The translations under genes were made by a program, and so were the position numbers. The notes beneath the pieces were generated by a model, which was given only the letters and a program-made list of their open reading frames with translations, had not been told where the DNA came from and did not search any database. Source: Chlorogloea purpurea SAG 13.99 (GTDB lineage: Bacteria; Cyanobacteriota; Cyanobacteriia; Cyanobacteriales; Microcystaceae). Taken from it: a DNA stretch of 64,000 nt. Positions 36,882 through 46,245 of the stretch are shown here, piece after piece. The number at the start of each line of letters is the position of its first letter. Position 1 is the stretch's first letter. Where the stretch lies: assembly GCA_016903695.1 (NCBI GenBank), contig JADQBB010000002.1:62001-126000 (forward strand), read 5' to 3'.

Positions 36882-38174
36882 ATGCTGGGGTCGCGTGCAG
36901 TTCGTGAGGGTACTTTAGGATTATTCGCTCTCTTGGGCCTGATGATCTTCGCCGCTGGAACAATTTGGCTCAAAGGTGGTGGACTCGGCCAGGGAGGCTA
37001 TGAATTCACGGTGGAATTTCCCGATGTGGGTGGCGTACAAGTGGGTGCGCCCGTACGTTTCCGCGGTGTGAACGTGGGTAGGGTAGCTGCTTTTAAAGCC
37101 ACCAGTAATAAAGTTGAAGCCGTGATCAGCATCGCCAAGAGCGATTTGCGTCTGCCCGCTCAGGTGAACATTCAAACCAATCGCTCGGGCTTGATCGGTG
37201 AAGCCGCCATCGAAATAAGTCCCCTCACAACTCTATCGAGCGAAGAGAGCAATATAGAACCCCTGGGTAAAAACTGCGACCCCAAGATCATCATCTGTAA
37301 TAACGATCGCCTAGAAGGAATGGCGGGAGACCAGTTGTTAGCGACCATGAGCCGTCTCGCCGAGGCTTATAGCGAACCGGAATTCGTTGACAATTTAAAA
37401 CTGGCTACTAAAAACACCGCCCGCGCGGCCGATCGAGTGGGTCGATTGGCGGACGATACGGGCGTTATTTTACAGACGACCCAGAAGGACATCCGCGGGT
37501 TAACGCGGAACTTCAGCCGAACCAGTGAGGCTATTACCCGAACCGCTAATAACGCTTCCGGTTTGGTGACTAATCTGGATTCAACCCTGACCGGCAATAA
37601 AGCGAAGATCGAGCGCACTTTCGACCAAACTAGTGAGTTAGTCGCTAATTTGAACGCTCTGGTCAAGAATAATCGAGATCGTTTAGACAATACCCTAGCT
37701 AATATCGATCGCACTTCGGGAGATCTGGGCATATTATCGACTAATTTAAATCGCACGATCGCCAAAATTAATACTAGTTTGGATAACGTTGATACCAAAA
37801 ATATCAGTCAAAATCTAGAAACAGTTCTCTCTAACGCAGCGGCAATTACCTCGAGTTTGCGTTCTGTCACCAACAATCTTAACGATCCTGCGACTATTGT
37901 CACTTTGCAAAAAACTTTAGACTCAGCCAGAGTTACTTTTGAAAATACTCAAAAAATCACTTCCGATGTGGATCAATTATTAGGAGATCCCAAAACTAGA
38001 CAAAATTTGCAACGATTGATTAATGGACTGGGTAACTTGGTTTCCTCCGGCGAACAGTTACAGGAGGAATTACGCACCGCCTACGCCCTACAAACGGTAA
38101 GTCAGCAACTAGCTAGTACCCCGACAGTGCAACCACCCCGCCCCCTCAACCCAACAGAAAAGGAGAATAGATGA
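36882..38174 (+). CDS. MCE/MlaD-like lipid-transport substrate-binding protein
   Basis: Membrane-anchored periplasmic MCE protein, 430 residues. One N-terminal TM (TLGLFALLGLMIFAAGTIWL) is followed by a single MCE domain (about 40-115) with YEFTVEFPDVGGVQVGAPVR and FRGVNVGRVAAFKATSN. From about 165 to 410 the protein is a long Asn/Thr-rich helical region with heptad-like repeats (NLDSTLTGNKAKIERTFDQT, NLNRTIAKINTSLDNVD), presumably a tunnel-forming or coiled-coil part. It overlaps the wecB start by 4 bases. It resembles plant TGD2. Confidence 0.88.
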   Translation: MLGSRAVREGTLGLFALLGLMIFAAGTIWLKGGGLGQGGYEFTVEFPDVGGVQVGAPVRFRGVNVGRVAAFKATSNKVEAVISIAKSDLRLPAQVNIQTNRSGLIGEAAIEISPLTTLSSEESNIEPLGKNCDPKIIICNNDRLEGMAGDQLLATMSRLAEAYSEPEFVDNLKLATKNTARAADRVGRLADDTGVILQTTQKDIRGLTRNFSRTSEAITRTANNASGLVTNLDSTLTGNKAKIERTFDQTSELVANLNALVKNNRDRLDNTLANIDRTSGDLGILSTNLNRTIAKINTSLDNVDTKNISQNLETVLSNAAAITSSLRSVTNNLNDPATIVTLQKTLDSARVTFENTQKITSDVDQLLGDPKTRQNLQRLINGLGNLVSSGEQLQEELRTAYALQTVSQQLASTPTVQPPRPLNPTEKENR

Positions 38175-39286
38175 CATACTCTATCTGTATCACTCTCGGT
38201 ACACGCCCGGAAGCGATTAAATTAGCTCCGGTGATCCAACATTTCCAGAAGTTCAGCGGGTTTAAAACCCGCGTTATCCTGACGGGACAACATCGGGAAA
38301 TGGTACAACAGGTAATGAATCTGTTCGCTATCGAGGCGGATGAAGATTTAGACATCATGCAACCCCATCAATCTCTAACGGATATTACCTGTAGGAGTCT
38401 GTACGGCTTACAAAAGATTTTCAGCAAATTAGCGCCTGATTTAGTTATCGTTCAGGGTGACACCACCACGGCTTTCGCGGCGGCGCTGGCGGCATTTTAT
38501 CAACAGATAGCGATCGCTCACGTCGAAGCGGGTTTACGCACGAACGAGCTATACAATCCCTACCCAGAGGAAGCTAATCGCCGTCTCATCTCTCAATTGG
38601 GTCAGTTACACTTCGCCCCCACTCCTCTCGCGGTGGCTAATCTGGAAAAATCGGGCGTTACCGGGCAGATACACCATACCGGTAACACGGTGATCGATGC
38701 TTTACTGACGGTGGCGGGTCAGAATCCCCGGTGTGATATTCCTGGATTGGATTGGCAGAAATATCGGGTTTTATTAGCTACCGTACATCGCCGGGAAAAC
38801 TGGGGCGCTCCTTTACAGGATATTATTAAAGGCTGGGGCGATGTACTCCAAAAGTACCCTGATACGGCTTTATTACTGCCCCTCCATCGTAATCCTACGG
38901 TTCGCGAGCCGATACAGTCGGCTTTAGGAGATCATCCCAGGGTGTTCCTGACCGAGCCTTTAGATTATGGGGAATTGGTGGGGGCGATCGCTCGATCTTA
39001 TTTACTGTTAACCGATTCGGGGGGTATACAGGAAGAGGCACCGAGTCTCGGTAAGCCGGTTTTAGTGTTGCGGGAAACCACCGAGCGCCCGGAGGCGGTA
39101 TCGGCGGGCACGGCTAAACTGATCGGCACCGACCCGGCACAAATTCTACAGGAGACGGGAAGATTATTGGGCGATAGGTCGGCTTACGAGAGTATGGCTA
39201 ACGCTATCAACCCTTTCGGTGATGGTAAAGCTTCCGAGAGAATCGTCAATATATGTTTTGATTATCTACAGAAAAGAAGCGGGTAG
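38171..39286 (+). CDS. wecB: UDP-N-acetylglucosamine 2-epimerase (non-hydrolysing)
   Basis: Converts UDP-GlcNAc to UDP-ManNAc for cell-surface polysaccharide. It is 371 residues of GT-B-like fold. LGTRPEAIKLAPVI at the start, VQGDTTTAFAAALAAFYQ, IAHVEAGLRTNELYNPYPEE, TVHRRENWG and TDSGGIQEEAPSLGKPVLV are the classic epimerase motifs. It is translationally coupled to the MCE gene (ATGA overlap), an unusual partner; the coupling may simply reflect a dense operon from chlI onward. Its end overlaps the convergent REC-kinase gene by 21 bases. Confidence 0.94.
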   Translation: MTYSICITLGTRPEAIKLAPVIQHFQKFSGFKTRVILTGQHREMVQQVMNLFAIEADEDLDIMQPHQSLTDITCRSLYGLQKIFSKLAPDLVIVQGDTTTAFAAALAAFYQQIAIAHVEAGLRTNELYNPYPEEANRRLISQLGQLHFAPTPLAVANLEKSGVTGQIHHTGNTVIDALLTVAGQNPRCDIPGLDWQKYRVLLATVHRRENWGAPLQDIIKGWGDVLQKYPDTALLLPLHRNPTVREPIQSALGDHPRVFLTEPLDYGELVGAIARSYLLLTDSGGIQEEAPSLGKPVLVLRETTERPEAVSAGTAKLIGTDPAQILQETGRLLGDRSAYESMANAINPFGDGKASERIVNICFDYLQKRSG

Positions 39287-40399
39287 ACGGATGGAGAAAA
39301 TACTACCTACATCGAGTTGCGAGGTGACGAAGATCGAGCCGTGATGGGCTTCGAGAATACGGCGGGAGAGGTACAGTCCCAAACCGCTGGTAGAGCGGCG
39401 ATGATTGCCGTAGCGGAATCGCTCGAATAACTGAGGTTGATCTTCCGGGGCGATACCCGCTCCCGTGTCTTCTACTTCCACGGTGACGTAAGGGTTGCTT
39501 TTTTCGGCGGGAAGCAGGCGGATGATAATTTTGCCTTCGTCGGTGAATTTGAGGGCGTTGCTGATGAGATTGATCATCACCCGCCTTAACTCTAAACGAT
39601 CGCCAACGACTTGTAAAACTGCGCCATTTTCAGTTTCTACAAAAATTTTTAAAAACTTTTCTTCCGCTAGAGGGTTTAATTCCTGTACCACTTCCTCGAT
39701 GATTTGTTTTAAATCCAGATTGGTAAAGTTTAATCTTTTCGCTCCCGCTTCATGGCAATAAACTTCTAGGAGGTTGTTGACCATTTCCAGCAGGTTCTTA
39801 TTATTACGGATGATAATGTCTATGGCTTTATCCATATCCTGGGGCACTTGCCCGTAAACCCCCTCTTGAAATAGCCCTAACATCCGGTTGGCAGCTACCA
39901 GGGGAGTCCGCAGGTCATGGGTCATCCTAGAAACGAAATCTTCCCGCTGCTTGGCTAATTCTTCTTTTTGTTGGTAAGCGATCGCCGCTTCTTTTTCCGC
40001 CTGATAAACCCGGATAGCGTTGTGTAGGGCTTGAGCTAGACGAGCGGGGGAGATGCGGAATTTAGAAAGATAATCCGACGCACCGGCTTTCATCAATTCC
40101 ACCGCTATTTGTTCGTCTCCTTGACCCGTGAGGGCGATCAAGGGTATCTTAATGCCGTTTTCCCGTAATTCTCGCACCAAGGCCAAACCGTCTTTATCCG
40201 GTAGACGATAATCGACAAAAGCACAGTCAAATTCTCCTTTTTGTAATTGTGTGAAGGCGGATTCGGCGGTTTCCGCTTCTGCCAATTCCAAGTTAAGGCC
40301 CGATGTTTTCAGCGCACGACGTACCGCCATACGATCGACTTCATCATCGTCTACTATAAGGATCTTTAAAATTTCGTTTTCTTCCATAATTGGGATCAA
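39266..40399 (-). CDS. Hybrid protein: receiver domain followed by histidine kinase
   Basis: 377 residues with REC first, kinase second. REC (about 8-125): ILIVDDDEVDRMAVRRAL, phospho-acceptor Asp in DCAFVDYRLPDKDG (near 58), Thr in LIALTGQGDEQ and Lys in DYLSKFRIS. HisKA has the phospho-His in FVSRMTHDLRTPLVAANRML (near 165). HATPase motifs are the N box LISNALKFTDEG, G1 VEDTGAGIAPEDQ and G2 TSGLGLYLSRRI. No TM segment, so it is soluble. It overlaps the upstream Rcp1-like gene by 4 bases, so the two are co-translated and probably work in one relay. Confidence 0.92.
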   Translation of the reverse strand: MIPIMEENEILKILIVDDDEVDRMAVRRALKTSGLNLELAEAETAESAFTQLQKGEFDCAFVDYRLPDKDGLALVRELRENGIKIPLIALTGQGDEQIAVELMKAGASDYLSKFRISPARLAQALHNAIRVYQAEKEAAIAYQQKEELAKQREDFVSRMTHDLRTPLVAANRMLGLFQEGVYGQVPQDMDKAIDIIIRNNKNLLEMVNNLLEVYCHEAGAKRLNFTNLDLKQIIEEVVQELNPLAEEKFLKIFVETENGAVLQVVGDRLELRRVMINLISNALKFTDEGKIIIRLLPAEKSNPYVTVEVEDTGAGIAPEDQPQLFERFRYGNHRRSTSGLGLYLSRRILEAHHGSIFVTSQLDVGSIFSIRLPASFL

Positions 40400-40827
40400 G
40401 GCATCTCACATAATGTCCAATATCTATTCAGGGTCGCCATTGTTTCGACGAAATTGCTAAAAGTCACTGGTTTAAGGATATAACCGGCAATATTTAACTG
40501 ATAAGCTTCTAAACGGTCTTGATCTTGGTTAGAAGTGGTCAAAATCACCACTGGTATACTTTTCAATACGGGGTCTTGTCTCAGGGTTTGTAAAAATTCG
40601 ATCCCGCCCATTTTCGGCATATTTAAATCTAGTAAAATTAACAATTGTTGGGGGGAAACACTCGACGGGCTTCCCGACTCATCTCGTAACATATTCAGGG
40701 CCTCCAATCCATTAGAAGCCACATGAAGGGGGTTCAAGATATTATTTTTCTTAAAAGCCCGCTTTACATTCATAACGTCCACTTCATCGTCTTCTATCAA
40801 AAGAATATTAATAATTTTGTCCTCCAT
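40396..40827 (-). CDS. Rcp1-like single-domain response regulator
   Basis: 143-residue stand-alone receiver. NILLIEDDEVDVMNVKRAF supplies the acidic pocket; the phospho-acceptor Asp is in LLILLDLNMPKMGGIEFL near residue 66, VVILTTSNQDQDRL has the Thr/Ser switch, and GYILKPVTFSNF has the Lys. The NMPKMGG wording and lack of an output domain match the Rcp1 family that partners cyanobacterial phytochromes and related kinases. The partner here is likely the REC-kinase just downstream or the CHASE3 kinase upstream. Confidence 0.92.
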   Translation of the reverse strand: MEDKIINILLIEDDEVDVMNVKRAFKKNNILNPLHVASNGLEALNMLRDESGSPSSVSPQQLLILLDLNMPKMGGIEFLQTLRQDPVLKSIPVVILTTSNQDQDRLEAYQLNIAGYILKPVTFSNFVETMATLNRYWTLCEMP

Positions 40828-40957
40828 GTTTTGCTGAACACTAAAGGTTGCTGGTTTTAGACATCTTTATTATAGATTATAAGTTAGTTATGAAAAAATG
40901 TTAACTCAATCGAAAGAAATAGTTAATGTGGGCGATAAATATAGCTTTTTATATATA

Positions 40958-42778
40958 TTAACTTTTAGGCCATGTGAAGTGAAAAGTAGAGCCAAGATGT
41001 TCTTCTGATTCCAGCCAAATTTTGCCCCCTTCCGTTTCTAATATTTTTTTTGCCAAGGACAAACCTATGCCGGTATTTTCCTTGGTATCGCGGGGTAGAA
41101 GAGTTTGGAAAATAACAAAAACTCTCTCGTGATAGGCGGGGGCGATGCCGGGGCCATCATCGATAACTTGAAAGTGATAAAACAGATCCTCTTCTCGCAC
41201 GAGAATTTGTATATGTCCCCGTCCGGTGTCGTGATGTCTGATGGCATTACTTAACAGGTGAGTGAAAACTTCTGATAACAATTTTTTCTTAGTTTTAAAA
41301 ACTGGCATTTTCTCACCGATTTCGATGATAAATTCGCTATGGGGATCGAGAGAGGCAATAACTTCTCCTAATAATTCTCTGACATCGACCAACTCTTTGC
41401 GTGTTTCTATGCGTCCGATGCGGGAATAAGCTAAAAGACCATTGATCAATCTTTCTAGCCGATGAACTCGACCTCTGAGTAATTCCATCTGACGGTTATT
41501 TTCTTCGCTGAGTTTATCTTTCAAGTCTTCTTCGATCCATTCAGAAAGGCTGGCTATAGCCCGCAGAGGTGCTTTCAAATCGTGAGAGGCTACATAAACG
41601 AATTTATCTAATTCTTGATTTTGTTTTTCCAATTGGATATTGGTAGCGGTTAATGTGGCACTGAGTCGAGCCAGTTCATCGGCTCTATTGGTTAGCTTGG
41701 CCTTAGCTTCTTCTGCTTCTGATATGTCCCGTATGATGACTATAAATAAGGGATTTAAAGGAATTTCACTCAAAGATATTTCCAAGGGGAAACATTCCCC
41801 CGATCGACGATAACCCAAGGTTTGCCAAGGTTTATCTAATTGCCGGAGATGGTGGGTTAAAAATTGTAATTTATCGTTCTTTTCCTGATCTGTTAAACAA
41901 GGGTCGCTTAATAAGAAACTTAAATTTTTACCAATAATTTCCTCGGGTTTATAGCCAAAAATTTTCGTGGCGGCACAGTTAAAAGTTTCTATGACACCGT
42001 GGCAGTTAAGGGTGATCACCCCGTCTACTACATTTTTAGTGATGGTATCGATTAAAGATTTACTTTCTGATAATTGCTTTTCTCTCTCGGCTAGTTCCGT
42101 ATTAATTTTACTGAATAAATATACGGCGGCCAGATAAGCGAAGCTACTAACTAAAGCTGTTAGCCATTGTAGGAAAGATGTTAATTCTATCAATTGAGCG
42201 AGATGAGATTTTTGTTTATCTAGTAGTTGCTGTTCTACTTGCTGTAAATTTCCTATTTCGGTGCGGAGCGTATCCATTGTCTGTTTACCCTGCTTCAGCA
42301 TCGATATATTTTTGTCAGAAACGCTGTTTTTATTAATGGTTGAATTATTAATTTCTAATAGTCGAGCTTCTAAAATTCGAGTTAAATTGGTAATCAACAG
42401 CTCGATTTTATCTAATTGTAGTGATTGCTCTGGATCATTTCTAACTAATTTATCCAGAGCGCCGAGATTATTAGAAAGATGGGATTTAGCCTTTTTATAA
42501 GGATATAAAAAAACAGTTTGTCTGCTGAGATCGTAGCCGCGAATACCGGTTTCGGCGTTCACTAAAGTTGTGAGTAGTTTATTACTTTCTAAAATAACTT
42601 CTTTGGTGTGGTCGATGCGTTGTCTGACTTCGATATTGACCTGGCGTGACCAGACCCAAGAACCGATCATCGCCCCCATACACAGGGCCGGTATGGCGAT
42701 AACGATCGCACCCCGATAACTAATAGGCAATCTCGACCAACTATTATTCACTCTCCTAAAAAATAAAAAGTTTTTCAT
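40958..42778 (-). CDS. CHASE3-PAS sensor histidine kinase
   Basis: 606 residues, membrane-bound. TM1 is near 22-45 (GAIVIAIPALCMGAMIGSWV) and TM2 near 205-225. The helical extracytoplasmic region between them has TTLVNAETGIRGYDLSRQ, the CHASE3 signature. A PAS domain (about 245-355) contains GVIETFNCAATKIFGYKPEE. HisKA phospho-His is in VASHDLKAPLRAIASLSEW (near 398), the kind used by phytochrome-like kinases; HATPase follows (LSNAIRHHDTG, DDGPGIAPAY, TGIGLSLAKKI). It shares near-identical HisKA wording with the next kinase, so they are paralogous in that part. The ligand is unknown. Confidence 0.92.
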   Translation of the reverse strand: MKNFLFFRRVNNSWSRLPISYRGAIVIAIPALCMGAMIGSWVWSRQVNIEVRQRIDHTKEVILESNKLLTTLVNAETGIRGYDLSRQTVFLYPYKKAKSHLSNNLGALDKLVRNDPEQSLQLDKIELLITNLTRILEARLLEINNSTINKNSVSDKNISMLKQGKQTMDTLRTEIGNLQQVEQQLLDKQKSHLAQLIELTSFLQWLTALVSSFAYLAAVYLFSKINTELAEREKQLSESKSLIDTITKNVVDGVITLNCHGVIETFNCAATKIFGYKPEEIIGKNLSFLLSDPCLTDQEKNDKLQFLTHHLRQLDKPWQTLGYRRSGECFPLEISLSEIPLNPLFIVIIRDISEAEEAKAKLTNRADELARLSATLTATNIQLEKQNQELDKFVYVASHDLKAPLRAIASLSEWIEEDLKDKLSEENNRQMELLRGRVHRLERLINGLLAYSRIGRIETRKELVDVRELLGEVIASLDPHSEFIIEIGEKMPVFKTKKKLLSEVFTHLLSNAIRHHDTGRGHIQILVREEDLFYHFQVIDDGPGIAPAYHERVFVIFQTLLPRDTKENTGIGLSLAKKILETEGGKIWLESEEHLGSTFHFTWPKS

Positions 42779-42923
42779 CGCCTATCAATTTAAGAAACCC
42801 TCACAATTTTTGCTACTCTACTCTATTGTAAAAGTATATACATAGGAACTTAAATCATCAAACCTTTACAGGTCAAGGTATAGAGCCGATTAATATTTCT
42901 TCCGACAGAAATTTAAATAAAGG

Positions 42924-43005
42924 TTTAATCTTCCTCCTGACGCGGATTTTTAGGCCAGGTGAAGTTTAATCTTCCTCCTGACGCGGATTTTTAGGCCAGG
43001 TGAAG
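42924..43005. repeat. Perfect 41-bp tandem duplication at a kinase gene 3' end
   Basis: Two identical 41-base units (42924-42964 and 42965-43005) lie head to tail. The right copy encodes the last 13 residues and stop of the ethylene-receptor-like kinase; the left copy is downstream of that stop. As the unit is not a multiple of three and lies outside the frame, the protein is unaffected. Confidence 0.95.
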
Positions 43006-45830
43006 CGAAAGCTGGTTCCCTGCCCCTCGGCTGACTCTAATTGAATCGCTCCGCCTTCGGTTTCGATAATTTTTTTGACGATACTCAAGCCGATGCCGGT
43101 ACTTTCGTTGCTTTCTTGACCCTTAAGGGTTTGAAAGATAGCGAAAATTTTGCCGTGATACTGGGGCGGGATACCAGGCCCGTCATCGGTAACGGAGAAC
43201 CGGTAAAAATCGCCGCTTTCTTGACCGCTAATAGTGATCTTGCCGTCAGCACGATCGTGGTGTTTGATGGCATTACCGATCAGATTGGCGAAAACTTGAC
43301 TCAATAGTAGGCGCTTGGCGGTAATGGTGGGCAGGGGTTTGATGACCCGCACATCGAAAGAGCCTGGTGGGGATAGAGAGTCGATAATTTCCGCTAATAA
43401 ATTCTCTACGTTGACATTCTCGGCCGCTAATTGGGTGCGACCGACTCTAGAGTAATCTAACAAACCGTTGATCAGGCTCTCCATGCGATAAACCCGCTTG
43501 CGGAGTAACCCCATCTGTTCCCGATTGTCCTCTGATAACACTCCGTCTAAATCTTCTTCGATCCATTCCGAGAGATGGGCGATCGCTCGTAAGGGCGCTT
43601 TCAGATCGTGAGATACGATATAAGCGAACCCATCTAAATCTTCATTACGCTTTTTCAATAATTCCGTTAGCTGCCTTAACTCCCTTTCCTGCTCCTCTAA
43701 CTCCAATTGAGCCTCTTTGGCATCGCTGACATCTAGAGCGATACCGAGAATCTGCTGGGGTTTCCCGGACTCATCCCTGCTGAATACGGTTTCGTAGCTA
43801 CAAAGCCAACGCCATTGACCGTCACCGCACAAAAAACGAAATTCAAAACTGTGTACCTCATTATCTTGAGAAAGTTCTAATCGCCTCAAGAACTCGGGCC
43901 GTCTCGCCGCATCTTCCGCGTCGAAGTGGCTCAGCAATTCGGTCACGGACATGCCTTGAATATATTCTTGGTCGTAACCTAAAATCGATCTGACTTGACC
44001 GTTGACGTAGATATTACGATTCAGTTTCAAGTCATAAATGTATAGTAAACCCGGAGTTGTCTCGGCGATGCGCCCAATAAAGCGTTGACTCTCCCGGAGA
44101 GCCGATTCTGCTTCTAGGCGTTGGGCTTCATTGTGTTTGGCGAGACTAATATCGGTGACAGTGCCGATGTAACTGATAATCTCTCCCTGAGTTTCGATTT
44201 CCGGTAACGCCTGCCCCAATACCCAGACGATCGTGCCATCGGGTCTTTGGAAACGATACTCTAACTCGAAAGGTTGATTTTCTTCGAGCAATTTTTGCCA
44301 ACGCTGGCCCACGAGAAAACGATCGTCCGGGTGGAGGGAGCGAATCCAGCCACTGCCTTTTCCTTCTTCGACGGATAAGCCGCTCAGTTGCGACCAACGC
44401 TCGTTAAGATAAAAACAATTGCCTTCTCGATCGCAGCGGAAGATTCCCACCGGTGATAATTGAGCTAAGGCAGCATAGCGTTTCTCGCTTTCTTTAATGG
44501 CTAACTCCGTATATTTACGCTCGGTAATATCGCTAAAAAATACCGCCACGCCATCATCAAGTTTTACCGCCATATTGCGAAACCAGCCGCTAATACCATC
44601 TTCATCGTAAAAAACTTCTAGATCGTGGGCTTGTCCCGTTTCTACTACTCGCACATAACGAGCGAATATATCACTATGGGTTTTAATGTTGGGGAACATT
44701 TTTAACAGGCCCTCTCCTAACAATTTATCCGGCGGTTGTTTGATAATTTCTGCCGCTTTCGGATTAACGTAAGTCCATTGAAAATCGATTATTTCCCCGC
44801 CTTCATCCCGCAGGCTACTCATGATCATGAAAGCATCGAGGGAGAGCTCCTGACTGATGCGGAAGCGTTCTTCGTTTTGTTTGCGATCGGTTATATCGAT
44901 GCTCATGCCCACCATTCTCTCGGTCGTGCCGTCTTCTCTGTAGAGAAACCTGCCTAAACTGAACACCCAACGGACGGTTTTATCGGGGTGGACGACTCGA
45001 TACTCACCTTCATAAGTATTTTTTTCCGCCTCGGCTTTCTTCAAGTCCGCTTCTATTTTCGGGAAGTCATCGGGGTGTATTCTTTGCCGCCATTCGTCAT
45101 AACTATACTCGCCCCGGCCCGGTTCATAACCGAAGATAATTTCATGAAAAGGAGTCCAGAAAATTTCCCCGGTTTCGGTCTGCCAATCCCAAGATCCCAT
45201 TTTGGCCGCTTCCATGGCCAAGGTTAAACGGGATGCGACATTTTGTACTTGTAATCGAGACGATTCCGCTTCTTCCCTGGCTTGTCTTTCACTGATAAGA
45301 GCCTGTTCTTTCAACTCGTTAGAAATTTGTAATTGAGTTGTTCTTTCCGCCACTCTTATTTCTAGTTCCGTGTTGAGAATTAATATTTCCCTTTGAGCTT
45401 TCTCCTTCTCTTGTATTTCTGCTGATAATCGGTCATTAGCCTGCTGTAGTTGTTCGGGACTGGGTAAAGTGAGGGCTTGGGGGATTAACTCGAATAATTC
45501 CGAGGCGGTATAAAGGGATATAAAAGCGGTGAAAGCTTTCACCGTGCCCGATACCCAATAAATGGGATGCCATAACGTCCACACTTCTAAGATATGGCTC
45601 GTACCGCAGGCGGCGATAAAAGCACCGAACATCCAAAATATACCGGTGAAAGGCACATCTCGCCGCTGACGCACGAAATAGATCAACATCACCGGGATCG
45701 AGTAGTAAGCCATCGCTATCAGGCTATCGGAAAGTAAATGTAACCAAACTAAACCCGGTTTCCAAAGATAGCAATGGCCGTGAGGAATAAAAGGGCTGGA
45801 GACAAGATATTGATTCAAAAATTCCAGCAT
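42966..45830 (-). CDS. Ethylene-receptor-like multi-PAS histidine kinase
   Basis: 954 residues. The N-terminus is a three-TM ethylene-binding domain: D35, Y42, I45, P46, C75 and H79 stand exactly ten residues after the ligand-site positions D25, Y32, I35, P36, C65 and H69 of plant ETR1, so the Cu(I) ligands Cys and His are kept (ACGTSHILEVWT). A coiled-coil (about 125-200) precedes about four PAS/PAC units (about 205-730), then HisKA (IVSHDLKAPLRAIAHLSEW, near 745) and HATPase (IGNAIKHHDRADG, DDGPGIPPQY, TGIGLSIVKKI). It differs from Synechocystis Slr1212 as I recall it by lacking a visible GAF domain. It is divergent from a NarL-type regulator. Confidence 0.92.
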   Translation of the reverse strand: MLEFLNQYLVSSPFIPHGHCYLWKPGLVWLHLLSDSLIAMAYYSIPVMLIYFVRQRRDVPFTGIFWMFGAFIAACGTSHILEVWTLWHPIYWVSGTVKAFTAFISLYTASELFELIPQALTLPSPEQLQQANDRLSAEIQEKEKAQREILILNTELEIRVAERTTQLQISNELKEQALISERQAREEAESSRLQVQNVASRLTLAMEAAKMGSWDWQTETGEIFWTPFHEIIFGYEPGRGEYSYDEWRQRIHPDDFPKIEADLKKAEAEKNTYEGEYRVVHPDKTVRWVFSLGRFLYREDGTTERMVGMSIDITDRKQNEERFRISQELSLDAFMIMSSLRDEGGEIIDFQWTYVNPKAAEIIKQPPDKLLGEGLLKMFPNIKTHSDIFARYVRVVETGQAHDLEVFYDEDGISGWFRNMAVKLDDGVAVFFSDITERKYTELAIKESEKRYAALAQLSPVGIFRCDREGNCFYLNERWSQLSGLSVEEGKGSGWIRSLHPDDRFLVGQRWQKLLEENQPFELEYRFQRPDGTIVWVLGQALPEIETQGEIISYIGTVTDISLAKHNEAQRLEAESALRESQRFIGRIAETTPGLLYIYDLKLNRNIYVNGQVRSILGYDQEYIQGMSVTELLSHFDAEDAARRPEFLRRLELSQDNEVHSFEFRFLCGDGQWRWLCSYETVFSRDESGKPQQILGIALDVSDAKEAQLELEEQERELRQLTELLKKRNEDLDGFAYIVSHDLKAPLRAIAHLSEWIEEDLDGVLSEDNREQMGLLRKRVYRMESLINGLLDYSRVGRTQLAAENVNVENLLAEIIDSLSPPGSFDVRVIKPLPTITAKRLLLSQVFANLIGNAIKHHDRADGKITISGQESGDFYRFSVTDDGPGIPPQYHGKIFAIFQTLKGQESNESTGIGLSIVKKIIETEGGAIQLESAEGQGTSFRFTWPKNPRQEED

Positions 45831-46245
45831 AGGCTAGGGTTATATTGAGGATAGTTGTTGATCGGGAGAGTTATATATTTTGTTTTCTTTTTAATTAGAT
45901 AGATTCTTTTTTACAGTAACAAACCTTCGTTTATGTCTGGAGGTGTACCCGTAACCTGTTTAATTTTGTTTACATTTACTATTTTGAGGTTTTTAACATA
46001 TCACTTTTTATATATTAACATTTATATCTAACGATAGATGTGCGCCGGTGCGAAAATTATCTCTTAAGAGGTACTAACAGACACTTCCGTTGATAGACGG
46101 TAGATATAGTGCTAAATAATTATAATCATGGATACATTAAATTTTCTACTGATCTTCTCCCCATGATAGCTAAATGATGATATACCGAAGATTAAGGGAC
46201 AATGGAAAAAAATACCTTTAAAAAATTCCAATTAGGGTAATAGCA
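45831..46245. other. Divergent regulatory gap between the kinase and NarL-type regulator
   Basis: 415 AT-rich bases between the start codons of the ethylene-receptor-like kinase (leftward) and the response regulator (rightward). It holds several T-rich blocks but no gene, no tRNA and no convincing terminator. Promoters for both genes must be here. I see no strong palindrome. Confidence 0.5.
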
